This document shows positions 1 to 13,740 of a DNA stretch of 64,000 bases, in pieces. Position 1 is the first letter of the stretch. Every line of letters starts with the position of its first letter. The DNA lies in NCBI RefSeq assembly GCF_031143425.1, contig NC_090444.1, forward strand, positions 1,537,280,782 to 1,537,344,781. The letters run 5' to 3'. The translations under genes and the position numbers were made by a program. The notes under the pieces are model-generated. The model was not told the origin of the DNA, did no database searches, and saw only the letters and a program-made list of their open reading frames with translations. This stretch comes from Pleurodeles waltl. Lineage: Eukaryota > Chordata > Amphibia > Caudata > Salamandridae.

Positions 1-977
1 CTGTAGGAGGGACTGCCACTTTGCTACCTGCTTTGCTGTGTTGGCCTGCTTCCTGCTGCTTCCTGCTGGGAGTAAGAAGGACTAGACCTGCTCTCCATAT
101 ACTGGAACCCAAGTTTCTCCAAGGGCTTGCTGCCTTGCCCACTGTTTTGGCAGTCTCAGGGACATCAAAGACTGCCTGCAACTCTGCTCCTGCTGCTGGA
201 CTCTGCCACCTGTGAGTCCTACCTTTGCCTAAGGTGCTGATCCAGTCCCGAGCCTTAGAAGTGGGTTTGCAGCTGTTCCCCTGCAAAAATCGATGCATCC
301 AAGCCGTTGCACCACTCATAACCTACACAGTGCCCTCCAACACTGATGCATTGCCAACTTGACAATGACACAGGACCCGGCTGCAAGGTACAATGACAAC
401 TCAGCACCAATCGGTGGACACTGCTGTGCGGCTTGATGGTGACGCATCGACCTGACTGTGTGGATCAGAACCAACGCATCACCTTTGCATCTCTTCTCAA
501 CATCGACACTTTCTCCATCCACTGTACCTTTTCAGTGGACCCTGCATGAGGCTTGTAACAGGCCTGCTGTCCATTGTGATTGGGCTTAACTTTGGATTTA
601 CCCCGGTCTAGCACAACCTCAAGAAACTTTTTAGAGCTATTAACTTCTAAGCACTGTTTTTGCATTTAATCTTCAAAAATTAATATCTTGACTCTACTTA
701 TTAGATTTTTGTTGTTTTGGCCTTGATTTAATCATCAGATAATAATTCTCTATTATTCCAAACTGGTGTGGTGTTTTCACTGTGCTACTGTAATTTAAAT
801 GTTGCACAAATATTTTACGCATAGCCTCTTAAGTTAAGTCTGCCTCCTCTGTGGCACGCTACCAGAGGGTGAGCACAGGTTTCTTTAGGGTCTATATCTG
901 ACTTACGCTGACTAGGATTGTGGTCCCTACTTTGATGGGGTGCGTACCTCTGTCAACTAGAGACCCAATTTCTAACA
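1..977 (+). repeat. LTR-like repeat family A, 3' part (cut by window start)
   Basis: The last ~400 bases align by eye with 43.9-44.28 kb: a shared TTTTTGTTGTTTTGGCC stretch, then CTCTAAGTTAAG-like and CAGAGGGTTAAGCACA-like blocks, ending in TTTCTAACA against TTTCTCACA. The reverse complement of the 21081 end (TGTTAGAAAT) gives the same terminus. The element therefore ends in CA at 977 and its 5' part lies outside the window. Small open frames inside show no family resemblance and are taken as chance. The middle (about 240-560) corresponds by position to the CpG-rich part of the 21-kb copy but has mostly lost its CpGs, consistent with an older, methylation-decayed copy. Confidence 0.6.
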
Positions 978-3900
978 GTCTAATTAACACAAATTAAAGT
1001 GATCCCCTGTGATACAGCACGGCCCTTGGACTCACTTCAGGGTGCAAACACCAGGGCAGATGACTAGTGACTGAAATAGTTGCAATACTATTTCATAATA
1101 CATTTAAGAGCTAAAGACCATGAACAGGTTAAAGGACTAGAAAATGGCTTTATAGAGCATATAGAATTATACCTAGTTGTGAACGTGATTGAGCTTGGGA
1201 CCAAAATGTTTCAAGTATTTCAAACAATTATCCATTGCTGCCCATGACACAACATGGGACAGGTGTTTTTAGAATTAATGCAGCAGAAGGGTGATCCCAG
1301 AACGGAACTTTTATAGAGAGATGAACAAAGTAAAAATTGGAATTAGGTTCAGTGAGCGTTAAGGAGTTAGTTATTACTTTGAGACTGGAGATCTATGGCC
1401 TGGATACTGAAGACTATAAAGTTGGTGTTTATTGATCATTTCTTTGCACATCCTGGAGGAAGAAAATGTAGAGAAACTATGTGGAACAGGTAGTAGAAGA
1501 AGGCTTCCTTTCTAGGAGAAATATTTAAAAGTGCCAATTGTAACAATGAGTCGGATTCATAAAGATTTTTCTGTGAGCAATGTGTTCATATTTCTGTCTA
1601 AAGTGGTATTTGCCATTGGATTTTTCAGCCTGATACACAAAGCATTTTCTGTGAGTGGTTATGTATTGTTTCATTCCTGTATGCGACATACTAATTTTTA
1701 TGAATGAAGTTGCTTGAATAAGTAGATATTCCAATGGAGTATCGCTGACATAATATTAACCTACAAATATTATGTGGCTAAAATTTTGACAAAAAAATAT
1801 TGAGAGGATAAGTATCAATAGGTAATTATAGGGATTACTGATTTACTAAACTTAACTCCACATATACTTACCTTGACTATTTGGCTCATATATGGTATAC
1901 AGGCCTAAGCAAAAAGACAATCCTCCGTGAATCTGTGTGAGAAGTTTCATGTAACAATATACTATACGATGCAGATAAGAAGAAAGAGCTTAAAAGTCCA
2001 CACTACATTTACTATCAAAAGATACACATTTAATAAGACAAAAAATAAATGAAAGAGTTTGTTGAGGGGATTAAAGATGCTAAAAGAAAAAAACTGTAGA
2101 CGGCTGAGAACAGAAAGTGTGAAAAAATAGTCTAACATTTATGATTCAAGCAACTCATAGAAATCTCAGAAACAGGACAGCTACTTAGTGTTAGTCCACA
2201 TGGCATACAATTGTAACTCATTTTCACTGTTTTATCTTTTGAATGATAATTCAGTGATTTGAAACAAAAGTTGATGCCTGCAAATGCGGTGGGGAATCTC
2301 ACTATGGGTGGCTCAATGATGCAGTGATCCCGGCTTTCAGCCAATAGTATCTCTCTTTCAATGAAGTTTAAGCCTTTGATGGGAGGAGCCATAATGACAC
2401 TGCATCTTTTAGCCTGAATCATAACATATTGCATACTGAGGCACTGTCAAAGTTGGCTGTGGATCTCTCCCCTAATCACATTATACCTGAAGCTCAAACC
2501 TTTTGAGATAATCAACAAGGCAATGGCAGAAAAACCTAAACCAAGTTTAAGAGACTACCTGAAGCTCTGGTTCTAAGCTGGTTTGACTCTGCCTACCTGT
2601 TGAATTCAGAGTAGTACCTCTGTACTATGTGTTACATTCACAATATTGTGGTAATTGATATTCTGGGTACAATATTTCTGTAGCGTAATAGTTTAATTGC
2701 TCTCTTGCTTTGCATGGATGGTGGTGTTTATTTGAGAGAATATTAAATTATGTAGGTTACATAGAGTAAACAGTTTTGTGTTACAGGCCTTCCAGATTAA
2801 TTTGAACGAATTCAGTCCCTTTTGCCATGTACTCTATTATCAGCCCCCACTTGGATCCAAGACATTTGCACCTTCTCAGTTCACAGCTTATTGAAATAGG
2901 CTCCTTACGTGGGCATTTTCACAACTGAAGTATGCCCTATAAATATGAGGACCAGGTCTGTTTTTTTATGTTCCAAGCAAGCCTAGAAGTGTCAATGAAC
3001 CAAGCACAGATTTGTAACGGGGTTTAAAGGCTTACTCACATTGACCCACACTTCCTCCTTAACACCAAAGCACAACAATGTGTGTACCTGGTTGCACCAA
3101 AACCCCTCAGAGTGCTTTATGTGCTCACATATAAGATAGCAGTGGACAACTTTGTTTTCAGTGTTCCAGAGAACTTGTCCTGAAAAGTACCAAGCATTCT
3201 TTATACAAAATGAAGGCAGTTCACTCCTGTCTCTTCTCTTTGGACCTTGGGATATTTATGCATCTAAGGAAGGCTATTAAGAGGTGTGAGAGCGAGCATA
3301 CTGTCTATGTGAACAGAAGTACGAGACTGTGGGAAATAGCCAGCTCAAGTACCCATCTCATTAGTATACAGTGATTGGACCTGGCAAACAATATACATTT
3401 TCTCATAATCACAAAAAAGGCACATATAGGGTAGGTTTTAATTGTTGATTGTTTCTCTCAAACCTGAGATCTTATTTAATAGGTATTAAACCCATTCTTT
3501 TAAAAAAGACATTGAGTAGACAGCAAAAGCTTTTTAGTGCAGCACTCACAGAGACTAAACAATACACTGTGGTGATGGAGCATTTTGCATCATAGTTTCA
3601 TAAATGCCACTTCAATAGTAGTAGAGACTAATTTGAACTATTACCTTTGACTTATATGAAGTGAGTTATGAATATTTTGGCAGATCTTATGACCAGTTCA
3701 GTGCTCTGAATAATGCTGGGGAAAATCTTATATATCAGGAATTGTGCTGAGAAGTCCAATCATAACGTTTTTGCAGCACACATAAATATACGGGGGGGGG
3801 GAGGTGCTCCTATTAATAGTCGGTCCTTCCCACGCTATTTGGATGAAGTCATCACTATTGTTTCCAGTGAAACATAAAACGTGCTAGTTTCAGAAGTCAC

Positions 3901-4668
3901 AGATAATTGGTTATCAATAAAACTCATATCATAGGGTATGACTGGTTCAATACTCGTGGCTAGAATTTCTTTTTACCCTAGGAAGTATCAACAGTAATGC
4001 ACATGATTGGATTTTTTTATTTTAGAAAACTTATGTCATTGCATGCTTCAAATCAAACGAGTCAGGCGAAGAAGGGCGCAGACTTTCGATTTAAAGTTTG
4101 AAAAAAGTTAAAGCAACTGATTTTCCGTTTGCGGTGCCCTAGGAAGAAAAATAATTAAAAGGACTCCGTCTACATCTTGTGATAGTTTGCTCATCTTGGT
4201 CTAAGCACCACGTTTTACTCCTCTGAAATATTCTAAGACTAAAACTATTTCAAGGTGACAGATATTCCAGTACAATATACACACACATGTATATCTATAA
4301 ACGTCTTGAAGAGTTTGACATTTCTAATCTGTCTTCTTTTAGGTTATCCACCACGCTGGACTGGTCATTTTATCGCCGTGAGTTTCTCTATAGGCTGTAG
4401 GCTAGGGAACTGCTTTCAGAGCAGGACAGGTTTCCAGGCCATGAGAGGATGAAGGCTCCATTCTAATCTAGCTCTTCCAGTTCGAGGCTGGTCTGCATGC
4501 TTTTGCCAGGACTGATTTTGAGTCCCGGTCCAACCTTGCTTTCCAAGCATATGTTGATAATCAGAGCAATCATAGTTAGATTATTCAGTAACTTTTCAAA
4601 ATCAAAGGAGTTGATGAATTGACATTACTTTCAGCTACACCAAAATTGCGTTTTATTAGATCACATCC
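978..4668. other. Unassigned AT-rich intergenic DNA
   Basis: I see no gene, no clear transposon terminus and no tandem array here. The longest open frame is 100 codons (2132-2434, minus) with no recognisable motif. A run of G (about 3792-3801) is the only low-complexity patch. It may hold old, unrecognisable repeat debris. Confidence 0.5.
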
Positions 4669-4676
4669 AGGTAACC

Positions 4677-5028
4677 CAGTGCTTAATATGTAAATAAAAA
4701 GGTGCCGGTGCCCAAAGCCATCCTCTTAAACATGCGGCTGCTGCAATTAAATGTTTGAACACGTATACTGAGGTGGCGTAATCCTCAAGCCATTTCGGGC
4801 CTCTTCAATCCATATAAAGCCACTCCCTGCCCCTTCAGCTCACTCTTGCAGGTTTCTTCTTTCTCCCTTTGTGACGCTTGTGACGCTTTTTTGTTTTTCC
4901 CTTCATCGGTCTTTCCCATATGTGTTTTTTGCTTGCAGCAAATGCCTGAGGAAGAAGAAAAAGCCCCGGCCCTCAAAAATAAGTGCCGGTGCTCAGCAAC
5001 GGAAACAACAAGCACAAATTAAGCACTG
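4677..5028. mobile_element. Non-autonomous hAT DNA transposon (MITE), 352 bp
   Basis: The left end reads CAGTGCTTAATATGT and the right end, reverse-complemented, CAGTGCTTAATTTGT, so the terminal inverted repeats match in 14 of 15 bases. The element is flanked on both sides by the identical 8-mer AGGTAACC (4669-4676 and 5029-5036). An 8-bp target duplication with CAG...CTG termini is diagnostic of the hAT superfamily. There is no transposase frame, so movement would have depended on a source elsewhere. GTGCCGGTGC-type motifs occur just inside both ends. A second copy of nearly the same length is at 61026-61376. Confidence 0.88.
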
Positions 5029-5036
5029 AGGTAACC

Positions 5037-8000
5037 ACACACGCTACAGTTTGATATCTTAGCACGTGTGTATTTTTCCGGTTCGTTCGCCATGCTGCTG
5101 ACTTCGTTAGCAATTCAACTACCTAAATATAGGACTTTATGTGCCGATTGGCATGTCTTTATCACACATAAAACTGATGAGGTCTTGTGCGTCCCGCTCC
5201 AGCCCATTTCCTGGAACTATGACCATGTCCTGGCCGGGTTAACGTCACGTCTATAATCAGAACAAGCATGGCAATGTAAATGAGAAACAGTGAACAAAAG
5301 GGCGTGTCATCTAGAAACGTATTTGAATCATCAACCATGCCTTTCTACACTTCTGCTATTGTTCATCCTTAGCCTTTAAATGCTATACTCCCATGCTCAC
5401 ACTCGCACCTTGTTTGCGTGCAATGTAAAGATGAGGGTTGGTTCAAAAATTCCACTCTGCCAGCAGAGTTCACTGAGATTTTCCCACTCTGCATCCAGCT
5501 TGGAGCAAGGACTTCTGGCAAAATTCTGCCAACCGCCAAGTGGCAGAGCTTTTTCTGGCTCGTGGCTCACCAACATTAGGTTGGTGAGCACAAGCGAGAA
5601 TTTGTGTCCCCTTGCATGACTTTTGGATGCTAGAAAACCTCCAGCTGAGATTTCTCAACACAGGTGGTCTTTGCAGGTCACAACCAGTTGCACTCAGAAA
5701 GCTGCCGCTAGAGTAAAAACTACTTGAGTGGCAAAAGAAAGCAGTGCACTCTGGTGCCCCACGTGGTGCTGTTCGTACTGATTTTACAGCATGGAACAAG
5801 CTCCTGCGGCTAGAAAACAGCGCAAGCAGTGCAAAGTGAACACATTCTGCCCGCTCGCAGAACTCTGTGGAATCTCCTGGAGTTTTTATGTAACTCCAGG
5901 GAATTCAGCAGAGTGAAACTCTGCAAATTCCATCCAGACCTATTAAAGACACTGGGTTTTGCATAATTGCAGAATGAAAAATAGATAAATATTTACATTG
6001 GATTTGGTTATAGATCCAATGCGCGAGAGATTCTCAAACACCCTGGGTGTTTTATGTAACATTTTGTAATAGAAGTAGAAACTGTGAGAAGCTCATGGAA
6101 TGACACAGTCCACCTATACAAGAGATCGAAAAACATGTCCACCATTTGAATATACTCGCCTAAAAACGATATATCTGATGGGTAAAGTTGATTCAGGGAA
6201 ACGGTTAACATTTTCAGGATAGGGTGTTTGAGAAGCTAGAAAACTGGGACAGAATAGACATAAAAGTAGGACTAAAGCATTGTCTTACTAATATAGCTGG
6301 CCTGTCCCATTGCTTGCATAACCCTATAAATATGTGCCTATACCTCTACTCTGAACCCCCTGCCCTTTTGCCCACCCTGTCTGATGGAAATAGATACATT
6401 ACTTTAATTTTTTCAGTCTTCAGAGGCGCCTGTGTAAGGAAAGCACACCTCTCAATTTTGCTTTGCAGAATAACCTGATCTTTTCCTCAAAAACCTAGAC
6501 ATATATTTAAAACTAAGAAAAGTGTCAGGACTCCAGGACAGTCCACTGAAAACCAGGACTTTTTGAGGAAATCTGGGACATCTGATCATCCTATTTTAAG
6601 GCCACACTCTATGGATGTATGATGCGGCCCCATTTTCCATACATTTTAGAGTAACACTGTCAGCGGTCGAAGTGGACTCGATCTGAGGGGCACGACATGC
6701 CCATACTTTTTTAATTTATGAAAAACAGGTCCCTTACTTTTTGTGAAAAGACAACTGTCTCGAGACAATTACTTCAGAGAGTTGACATTCTTCTGCTGAA
6801 GTGTAAGCGAGGGAGTTTCCTGTACTGCTAAAATGAGAGAGGGGCAAAGAGCTAAACAAGCCTTCATTCCAGGGTGCTGGCTTGCCTGAAAGAACCGTAA
6901 ATGTGCACAACTGGTCAATCTGCAAATGTAAAGGGTGCTTGGAAGTCGGCATTGGCCCTAATTGATGGAATCACTTGAAATGTTTTCAATGACACAGGTT
7001 TATTCTTTTTTGAGAGCTAGTGCAAGAGAGTAACCAGGTGATGTGGTACGTGTGTTCTTTAAACAACAGTTATAAAAACAACCTGCATTCTGCATGGTCT
7101 GGGTATTATTAAAATCTATATTTTGGAAGCACTTTTTTATATTAAAACATTTTGCACATTTTGCAGCAGCCTATCTTTTACTGTGTGCAATGCAAGTTTA
7201 AAATAATTATCTACATATTCATAGTGTTTTCTGTCACAGACTGCGACCAGGATTCAATTCTGTGGCTCTCTGGGTACAAACAAAGACCTCTACAGTGATT
7301 TAACTAATAGAGATGCCATAATGTATGATAGGGCATTTTCCACTGATTAATCTAACTTGCACTTATTTTTTATTTAAGCTGTATTTTATTGTATATGTAG
7401 TTACCTGAAGGCGAAAGACATAAAAATATTATAGAGCGAAGCCCTTGACCCCACCGTACTCACCCTGCTCCTTAGTGCACAGCATTACAGTTCCCATAGT
7501 CTTTTTTTATGGACTTCAACTACTCACCACAGTGCATACAATGCCTACAGAGTGGCAGCAGTTTTTACGCGGTTCAAAAACTGCATTGTTTATCGCAAAA
7601 TTAAAGCTTATGCTGAGCAACACTCTGTCATTTCGTGTTTTTTTGCGCAACTTGGTGCCACAAAAAGGAGTGTGAGTCAAGCCTACATTTTTTGTCTTTC
7701 ACGACTCTGTTCTGCTTTGTCATGAGGATCCGACCTTGCTAAAGCTGCAGCCCCACTTCATTAGTGTCAGTGTGCCTTGAAATGACAATGACCATCAGAC
7801 TATTGCTTCTGAGATGTGCGATAGACGTATATGCCTTTTCAGATAATATCCTTTGCTTTAGTTTGCTTCATTGCTTTCTTAACCTCCACATATGGTTGGC
7901 ACTCAAAACATCTCTAACAGGCAAATCAGATTACAGAGCTTCAGGACAGAAGTCATGTGAAGAACTCCATCTTTCCCCCAAACTCCCCCCTAAAAGCTTT

Positions 8001-8847
8001 TTGGTGCCATGAACTGGCTGAACATGAGGAATTTAATGGCAGTTGCATTCCATTGTTCTGCTGACAAAGTTCCGACTGCATCACTGAGCGTGTTTGTGAT
8101 TCGGGCACCCAACTCTGAAATGTTTCCAACAAACAAGAGCGCCAAAAAACATTACAGATTGCAGAGATTTCCCCTCCAGCGTCCAATAGATCTCTGGAGT
8201 TTAAAAAACAAACCTTCAAATTAAAGACATTGGTAAGTCAGTAGTAGCTGAGCGCATCTTGGCTTAGGCCCTGATTTTTTACGTTGCGATAGACAGTTGG
8301 CTCAGGAGCATTGTGTGCAATGTGACCATCACTTGCAACACAGTACTGGAGTGTTTGGTGAGGAATCTAGCAAAATTATTCCTCCAGGAGCAGAAATATA
8401 AATATGTTTAAAAGAAAGAAGCAACAACAATTAGATGATGTTCCTACATTGGAAAAACCTGTAAGTAGAGAGTTGTGACTTTATTTAGAGTTTAGCGGAC
8501 TGGATACTCCATGCCAACATTGGCAGATGTCCCATCTGCTGTCATAGACATGGATGGACTGGGAAGCAGCACAGAGTTATTGCCAGTGGGTGAGATTAAT
8601 ACAAGCATTCCATCATCACTCTCCTGTATACTTTAGTCATAATAATGCATCATATTCAATAGCAGTTATAATAATATGGGCAGGATATCAGCCATGCTTG
8701 ATACCCTGCCTGCAAAACTCTGAATAAGGCTCTTTCTTTCCACATCAAGCAGTGTACACCAACCATAAACATTACTTCTTACTTCTTGGGCACTTGAAAA
8801 TTAAGAAAGGCCTAAAGGTTCCTTTGCTACCATGGCAGCAGGGTAAG
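5037..8847. other. Unassigned intergenic DNA with two small hairpins
   Basis: No gene is recognised. At 5565-5589 a perfect 10-bp stem (GCTCACCAAC / GTTGGTGAGC) encloses a 5-base loop. At 5876-5900 a perfect 9-bp stem (CCTGGAGTT / AACTCCAGG) encloses a 7-base loop. Both lie in a stretch (5430-5940) rich in CACTCTGC/GCAGAGTG words, which may be a decayed MITE whose ends I could not define. The overlapping open frames in this stretch cover both strands and resemble nothing. Confidence 0.4.
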
Positions 8848-8869
8848 TGTTAGACATCACAATGTTCCA

Positions 8870-10085
8870 TGTTTATTCATTGCTAGATATGGCACAAGGA
8901 GAAGCCAATTCCCTAGATCAGGGTGTGTTCAGCTCAAGCCATTCCAAACAGTTTTAGAGTTAAAAACAAGGCAAAATAAACTAATTTAGAAAAATAAAGA
9001 AGAAGAATTTACTGAGCAAGAAAGTAGATTGAACAAGATATATGTTTTTAAAAACAAATTTACAGCAAAAAATGAACCAATAAATCTCAAAGCACTACCT
9101 GAAAGTCATGGTTCATGGCTGACCAGGACTTAGGTGTGACTTCAGGCTGAACGCAATGGAGAGTGGGTAGGCTAAGCCAGTCATATCAATAAAACTTTTT
9201 ACTAGAGGACTTAGTAGATGTTGTTGCCACTGAATTCTTTTCACTGCTGAGTAGATTCGCCACTTCACTCTGGTCCAAGGTTTTACCTTTGGAATATGCC
9301 ACTTTTTTGGTTCTCAAAATCCTCGAGCCAAGCAAGACTAGAAGCTGTAGCTGTGTAGGGCTTGGCACAGCCAGATACTCTCACTGCAAGGTCCACATGA
9401 GCCTTATTCTTTGTGTCAAAAACTCAGAGTGGGTCAAACCAGGAAAGCAGGTCTTTCAAGAGTACCCCTCTCCCCACTTGAAGCCTACATCCCTTTTCCT
9501 GGTCCCTCAAGCGCAAAAATCATGACTAGGCCCCAAGTTCTTCTCACTGCTGCGAAAGTGACTCCTGGAGACTTCTAAAACCCTTAGGTCTTCAGGGCAG
9601 GCTTCTAGGCACCAAGTCTATCTTCATCCAGGGCCCTTGCAGGGTTCTGTCCAATGTGGTTATCAGGACCTTGTTGCAGTCAGAGGATGGGCTAGGCACT
9701 TAACCACTGGAGAGCAGTTACTGAGTTCTGACACGCAATCCTGGCTACTGTCTCACAGAATTCCCACCTCATTTTGTAGCATAACTTTCTCAGTTCACTG
9801 AAATTCTTCCCAGAGTTCCTCAACTAAAAATTGTCACAACCTTCTTACAACCCTAAACCCTGCTTAAAGCCACTCTTATACACGGAGATGAGGTTTCTTC
9901 CAATCTACCAGCATATAACTGATTTTTCCTCTTGCTATGAACACAAAGTCAAGGTGGATTTCAACTTCAAAAGGAAGAGCTCTGAAGGCTGCCCTCTGTA
10001 TTTCTAAATTCCTATTGCCCTCCCAAAGGCCAATACCTGTGAGGAAACATTAGAGAAAAGAGCATTTAAGGTGGGCTATGGAACA
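8870..10085. repeat. Degraded interspersed repeat, family B copy 1
   Basis: Several blocks align by eye and in order with 45.9-46.8 kb. These include TAGATATGGCACAAG, a GACTTAGGTG/GACCTAAGTG block followed by a shared TTCAGG, TTTTACCTTTGGA, and TAGGCACCAAGTCT against TAGGCACCATGTCT. The two copies share order and orientation. No protein motif was found and neither terminus is clear. A possible TG start at 8849 (TGTTAGACAT) hints at an LTR-like element related in style to family A, but I found no matching end. The 10091-12459 element was inserted at or near its downstream edge. Confidence 0.5.
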
Positions 10086-10090
10086 GCCAA

Positions 10091-12459
10091 TGTAGGAAAG
10101 TGTCTCTTTTGACACGGTCACCCCCACTTTTTGCCTAGTATGCAATACAATGTTGACTGAAAGTGCACTGGGTTACTGCTAACCAGGTCCCCAGTGAAAG
10201 ATCTCTTTCCCTAAAACTGTGCAATTGTACCCCACTTAGCAATACCTTTGGCCGCCCTGTAAGTCCCTAATAAATGGTACTCCTCGTACCTAGGGCATGG
10301 GTACCAAAGAAGGGCTGTAGCCTGTATTGTGTCACCCTCAAGGATCCCTCACCTAGCACATGAAGACTGCCATTGCAGGCTGTGTGTCTTGGTGCAGATA
10401 AAAGTGAAAACAGGACATAACACACAGCCTGTGTGCCATGTCCTCTAACACTGCAAGCAATAAATGTAAGTCACCCCTACCACAGGCCTTACAGCCCTAT
10501 GGCAGGGTGCATTATTTTACATGTAAGAACATATCAGCAACAGCAGATATGTCCCTGCTATGTCTTTGTTAATTCTTAGACATAGTGAGTGAATAGGGAA
10601 GCCATTATAAGTACATGTGCTGGACAGTGGTCAATGCGAGTTCCCCAGCTACATGATGGCTTCACTGAATATAGGGATGGTTGGTTTCAAACACCTCAAA
10701 TTAACAATGATGCCAGTGATGGATTTTTTAATACATGCACCCAGAGGGCCCCTTGGAAGTGCCCCCCCAAAACCTACCATCTACCTATGTGCGGACTGAC
10801 CAGTTTCAGCCAGCCTGCCACCACCAGACATGAGTCTGACCCCACAAGGGTGAGAGCCTTTGCTCTTGGGGCGGTCATAAACCAAGCCTGCACTGGGAGA
10901 GGTGCTTACACACCCCACCCAACAGGATGACCTGCAAATCTGCATTCCAAGGCATGGGGCTTCATAGAAGCCCCCCACCCTTGGAATGCACATCTGACTT
11001 CACTCACAGGAGAGATTCCTAACCCTCTGCCCCAGGGGCCATTTAGCACCAGGACAGGTGGGAAAATTTAATATTCAAAGGGGTGGGCCCCCTCCTCAGG
11101 TCAGTCCCACTCCCACAGTGAGCTGCCTGATGTGAACACAACATTCAGAAATCTGCCATATTGATATTGGCAGATTTAGGAACTCTGGGACAGGGTTATG
11201 CCTGCTTCCCACAGGAAGTGGTCATGTAGAGGGTGTAATGACCCCAGGAGTAAGTAGCCCATTGGCTACTACTCTACATTCCTGCTGACCTATGAAGAAA
11301 AAGAATGCTCAAGAGCCGCAAAAGCAAAGCCTGAGGAAGAAGCACCTCACTTGGCCCCAGACCTGCCAGCCTTTTGGCTGTTCCCACTGATTTGCAACAA
11401 AGTCAACACATTCTGCAAGCTGCCGTGCCTCCAAACGCCTGGGAGGCCTGTCTGCCTTCAACAAAGAACCAGGAATTCCTGTGAAACAGCAGAGCTGCTT
11501 CCCTGCATCTTGCAGGCACCCCAAGACAACTGCGAGGACTCCGGATCACAGAAAACTCGACAACGGAAAGTACCACTGCACCTGTGCAACCTAGCCTGAG
11601 TTAAAGTGGGCCAGCAGTGCCAGCATGGTCCCCCAACCCTGCTGAGACAAATCCCACCTTGGACTTGCCCCCTGTGGACTCACCACCGCCACCTGCGGCC
11701 TCTGCCCTCAGGTCCCTCAACCATGGATGAGTGCTCCCAGTGGAGAAAACCCAATGCCTCAAAACACCTCTGCACCCGTTGCCTGGGAAGAAGAGGACCT
11801 GAGGTGTCCCTCTGTGCCTGAACATCTCAAGAGTGGAACCTCCTTGCTGGTTCTTCCTGACTGGACTCCCTGTCCTCATCTGCAGCATCTCTTCGACCGG
11901 ACCGATCCCTATTGACTGAACTGGGGCACCCAACACCGTACTACACCTCTACACCTGGCCGCCCCCGTACTGCCTGGTGTGACCTAACGGTGTGGTCCTG
12001 ACCCTTGCCCAGTACTCACCTTAAGTCCAGGAGATTGGCCCTGTAAGTTGCTGTACTATACCTGAATGCAGTACTTTTTGTTTTCTACATAAGTTAACAT
12101 TGCAATATTCAGAAACTGCACTGTTGACTTTTTAACACTGTAAAGTTTTTGCTTGCAAAACGTTCTTACCTGATCATATTGATTCTGGTACCAAAACATA
12201 TATAAAGATACTTGCTATTTTTGTAACCTGGTGTGGCTCTCCTGCGTGGGTTGTGTGTCTCGTTTGTTGGCTGTGTGTGTACTTACAGATCTCTAACATT
12301 CCTCTCTGATAGTTCTAAGGCTGCTTGACCACACTACCCCCTAAAAAGAGCACCTTGGGATTGCTAGTACAAGCCCCTGTCCATTAGTAAGGGAACCCCT
12401 GGACTCTTTGCACAATATATCTCATTGTGATATATCATATAAAGAGCCATCTCCCTACA
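10091..12459 (+). mobile_element. Complete 2.37-kb LTR-like element (probable solo LTR or non-coding LTR element)
   Basis: It begins TGTAGGAAAGTG and ends CTCCCTACA, giving 5-6 bp inverted termini with canonical TG...CA. Identical 5-mers GCCAA flank it (10086-10090 and 12460-12464). A TG...CA element with a 5-bp duplication is typical of Ty3/Gypsy-type or ERV-L-type integration. No gag or pol motif occurs inside. The open frames at 11.3-11.9 kb overlap on both strands in a GC-richer part and look like chance. Its plan (AT-rich ends, GC/CpG-richer middle, about 2.35 kb) matches the 21081-23421 element, although the sequences differ enough to be another subfamily. It could be a solo LTR or a transposable unit in its own right. 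Confidence 0.75.
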
Positions 12460-12464
12460 GCCAA

Positions 12465-13370
12465 GAAATGGCCGATGAACACCCAAAATGCTGTAACTTT
12501 GTGGGTTTTCACTGAAGCTATTCACAATGTTTTGCACACCTGAACAGCAAAGAAACACTCCTCCTAAAGTCAGAGATGTGTTTTAAGGGTAGGGAAAATA
12601 AGGGAACATGTTGCACTAGAGAATAAACCAGTTTTTCAAATAAATTGCAAACAGCACAGCAACATATACCCACACAAAAGTGGTACTAACTCTAAAGTTA
12701 AGAGGGACAGGAGGATAAAGTATTGCACCCAGGCACTCCATGAATAACATATAGATGCCTATACACAAACTGCATTTTGGAGTATATTTTTTAGTACTAA
12801 ATAGTACTACTATTCTCATAGAAAATGCTATTAAAAAACATACATGCGCTGTTTCTGCCTCCTTAGCGCCCATCTTTTTCTGTGCAGCAATCTCTGTCCT
12901 GACTGCAGAGCCTCCACACATATAAGGATAGAATTTAGTAGGAAATGTGAGACGGAGCAATTAGGAAGTGTTATGGAGGGAGGGGTGCAGGGAGGGACGT
13001 CCACCCACCCACATAAGGGTAAGCACATTGGTATACATAAAACTTAATTTCCATGTCTCTCAAATTCTACATAACCCCTTACATGTTTTCGAATGTACAC
13101 AAATGAGTTAGAAGTGGACATCACAAAAAAATCAAACACATTCCTATGCTTCCCAAAAAAATCAAAGCGTGTTTCAGTGTTATCTTGGCCATTTCTTATT
13201 CTAACTGGCTTAACAGTGATTTAGAACACTGCCTCAGTGGTGAAAACATGATAGGGCATAGGTAGTCCAGGAGGACATGTCATGCATTAAAGACACTGGC
13301 AAGAAAATGTGACGATGATGACGGCAGCATATTATTCAGTAAAGGCGACACCTGTGTAACTTTAAAATGC
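12465..13370. other. Unassigned intergenic DNA
   Basis: The only long frame is 114 codons (12616-12960, minus), rich in hydrophobic residues and without recognisable domain. No repeat partner or transposon ends were seen. The first bases directly follow the target duplication of the 10091 element. Confidence 0.4.
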
Positions 13371-13379
13371 AAATCCATT

Positions 13380-13740
13380 TTTAGGTCGAGCGCGCAAGAG
13401 CTCTGATGTTTTGTAATCTATTGGGGCTTTTAACCACGCCTACGGCACGCTCATCACAATCACTCATTCATGGGTTTGCCTTTTAAAAGTCCTTTGTTAT
13501 CATTGGTAAATGCTTTACGTTTGTCCCTCCTTGGGGCAGTTTTGTTACCACCTTGGCCATCGACCCTGTTATATGGATAAATGCTCATTTTGCCAATATG
13601 CTTTGAATCGGCTTGGTTATGTCAACTGTTTTATTTTTCATTTTCAATTTATGTGGCAAGAAAAGTCCTGTTAGGAATTTACAACGCTAATAGCTCTAAT
13701 TCTAAAAAACACGAGACCCATTACATTGCAAATGCTTGTT
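13380..13740 (+). repeat. Interspersed repeat, family C copy 1
   Basis: This copy aligns in order with 35627-36180. Both have a TTTTTAGG(G)TCGAG-GCG start and a GGGCTTTTAACCACG block. Both also have a nearly identical core around TTTTCATTTTCAATTTATG, GGCAAGAAAAGTCC and CGCTAATAGCTCTAA, then CAAATGCTTGTT. This copy lacks a stretch of a few hundred bases present in the other. The type of element is not known to me; a retroposon derivative is possible. Confidence 0.55.

Noticed and set aside
6655..6960. hAT-like start CAGCGGTCGAAG with a GGGCACGACATGCCC hairpin
   Set aside because: No right terminus or 8-bp duplication could be found nearby.
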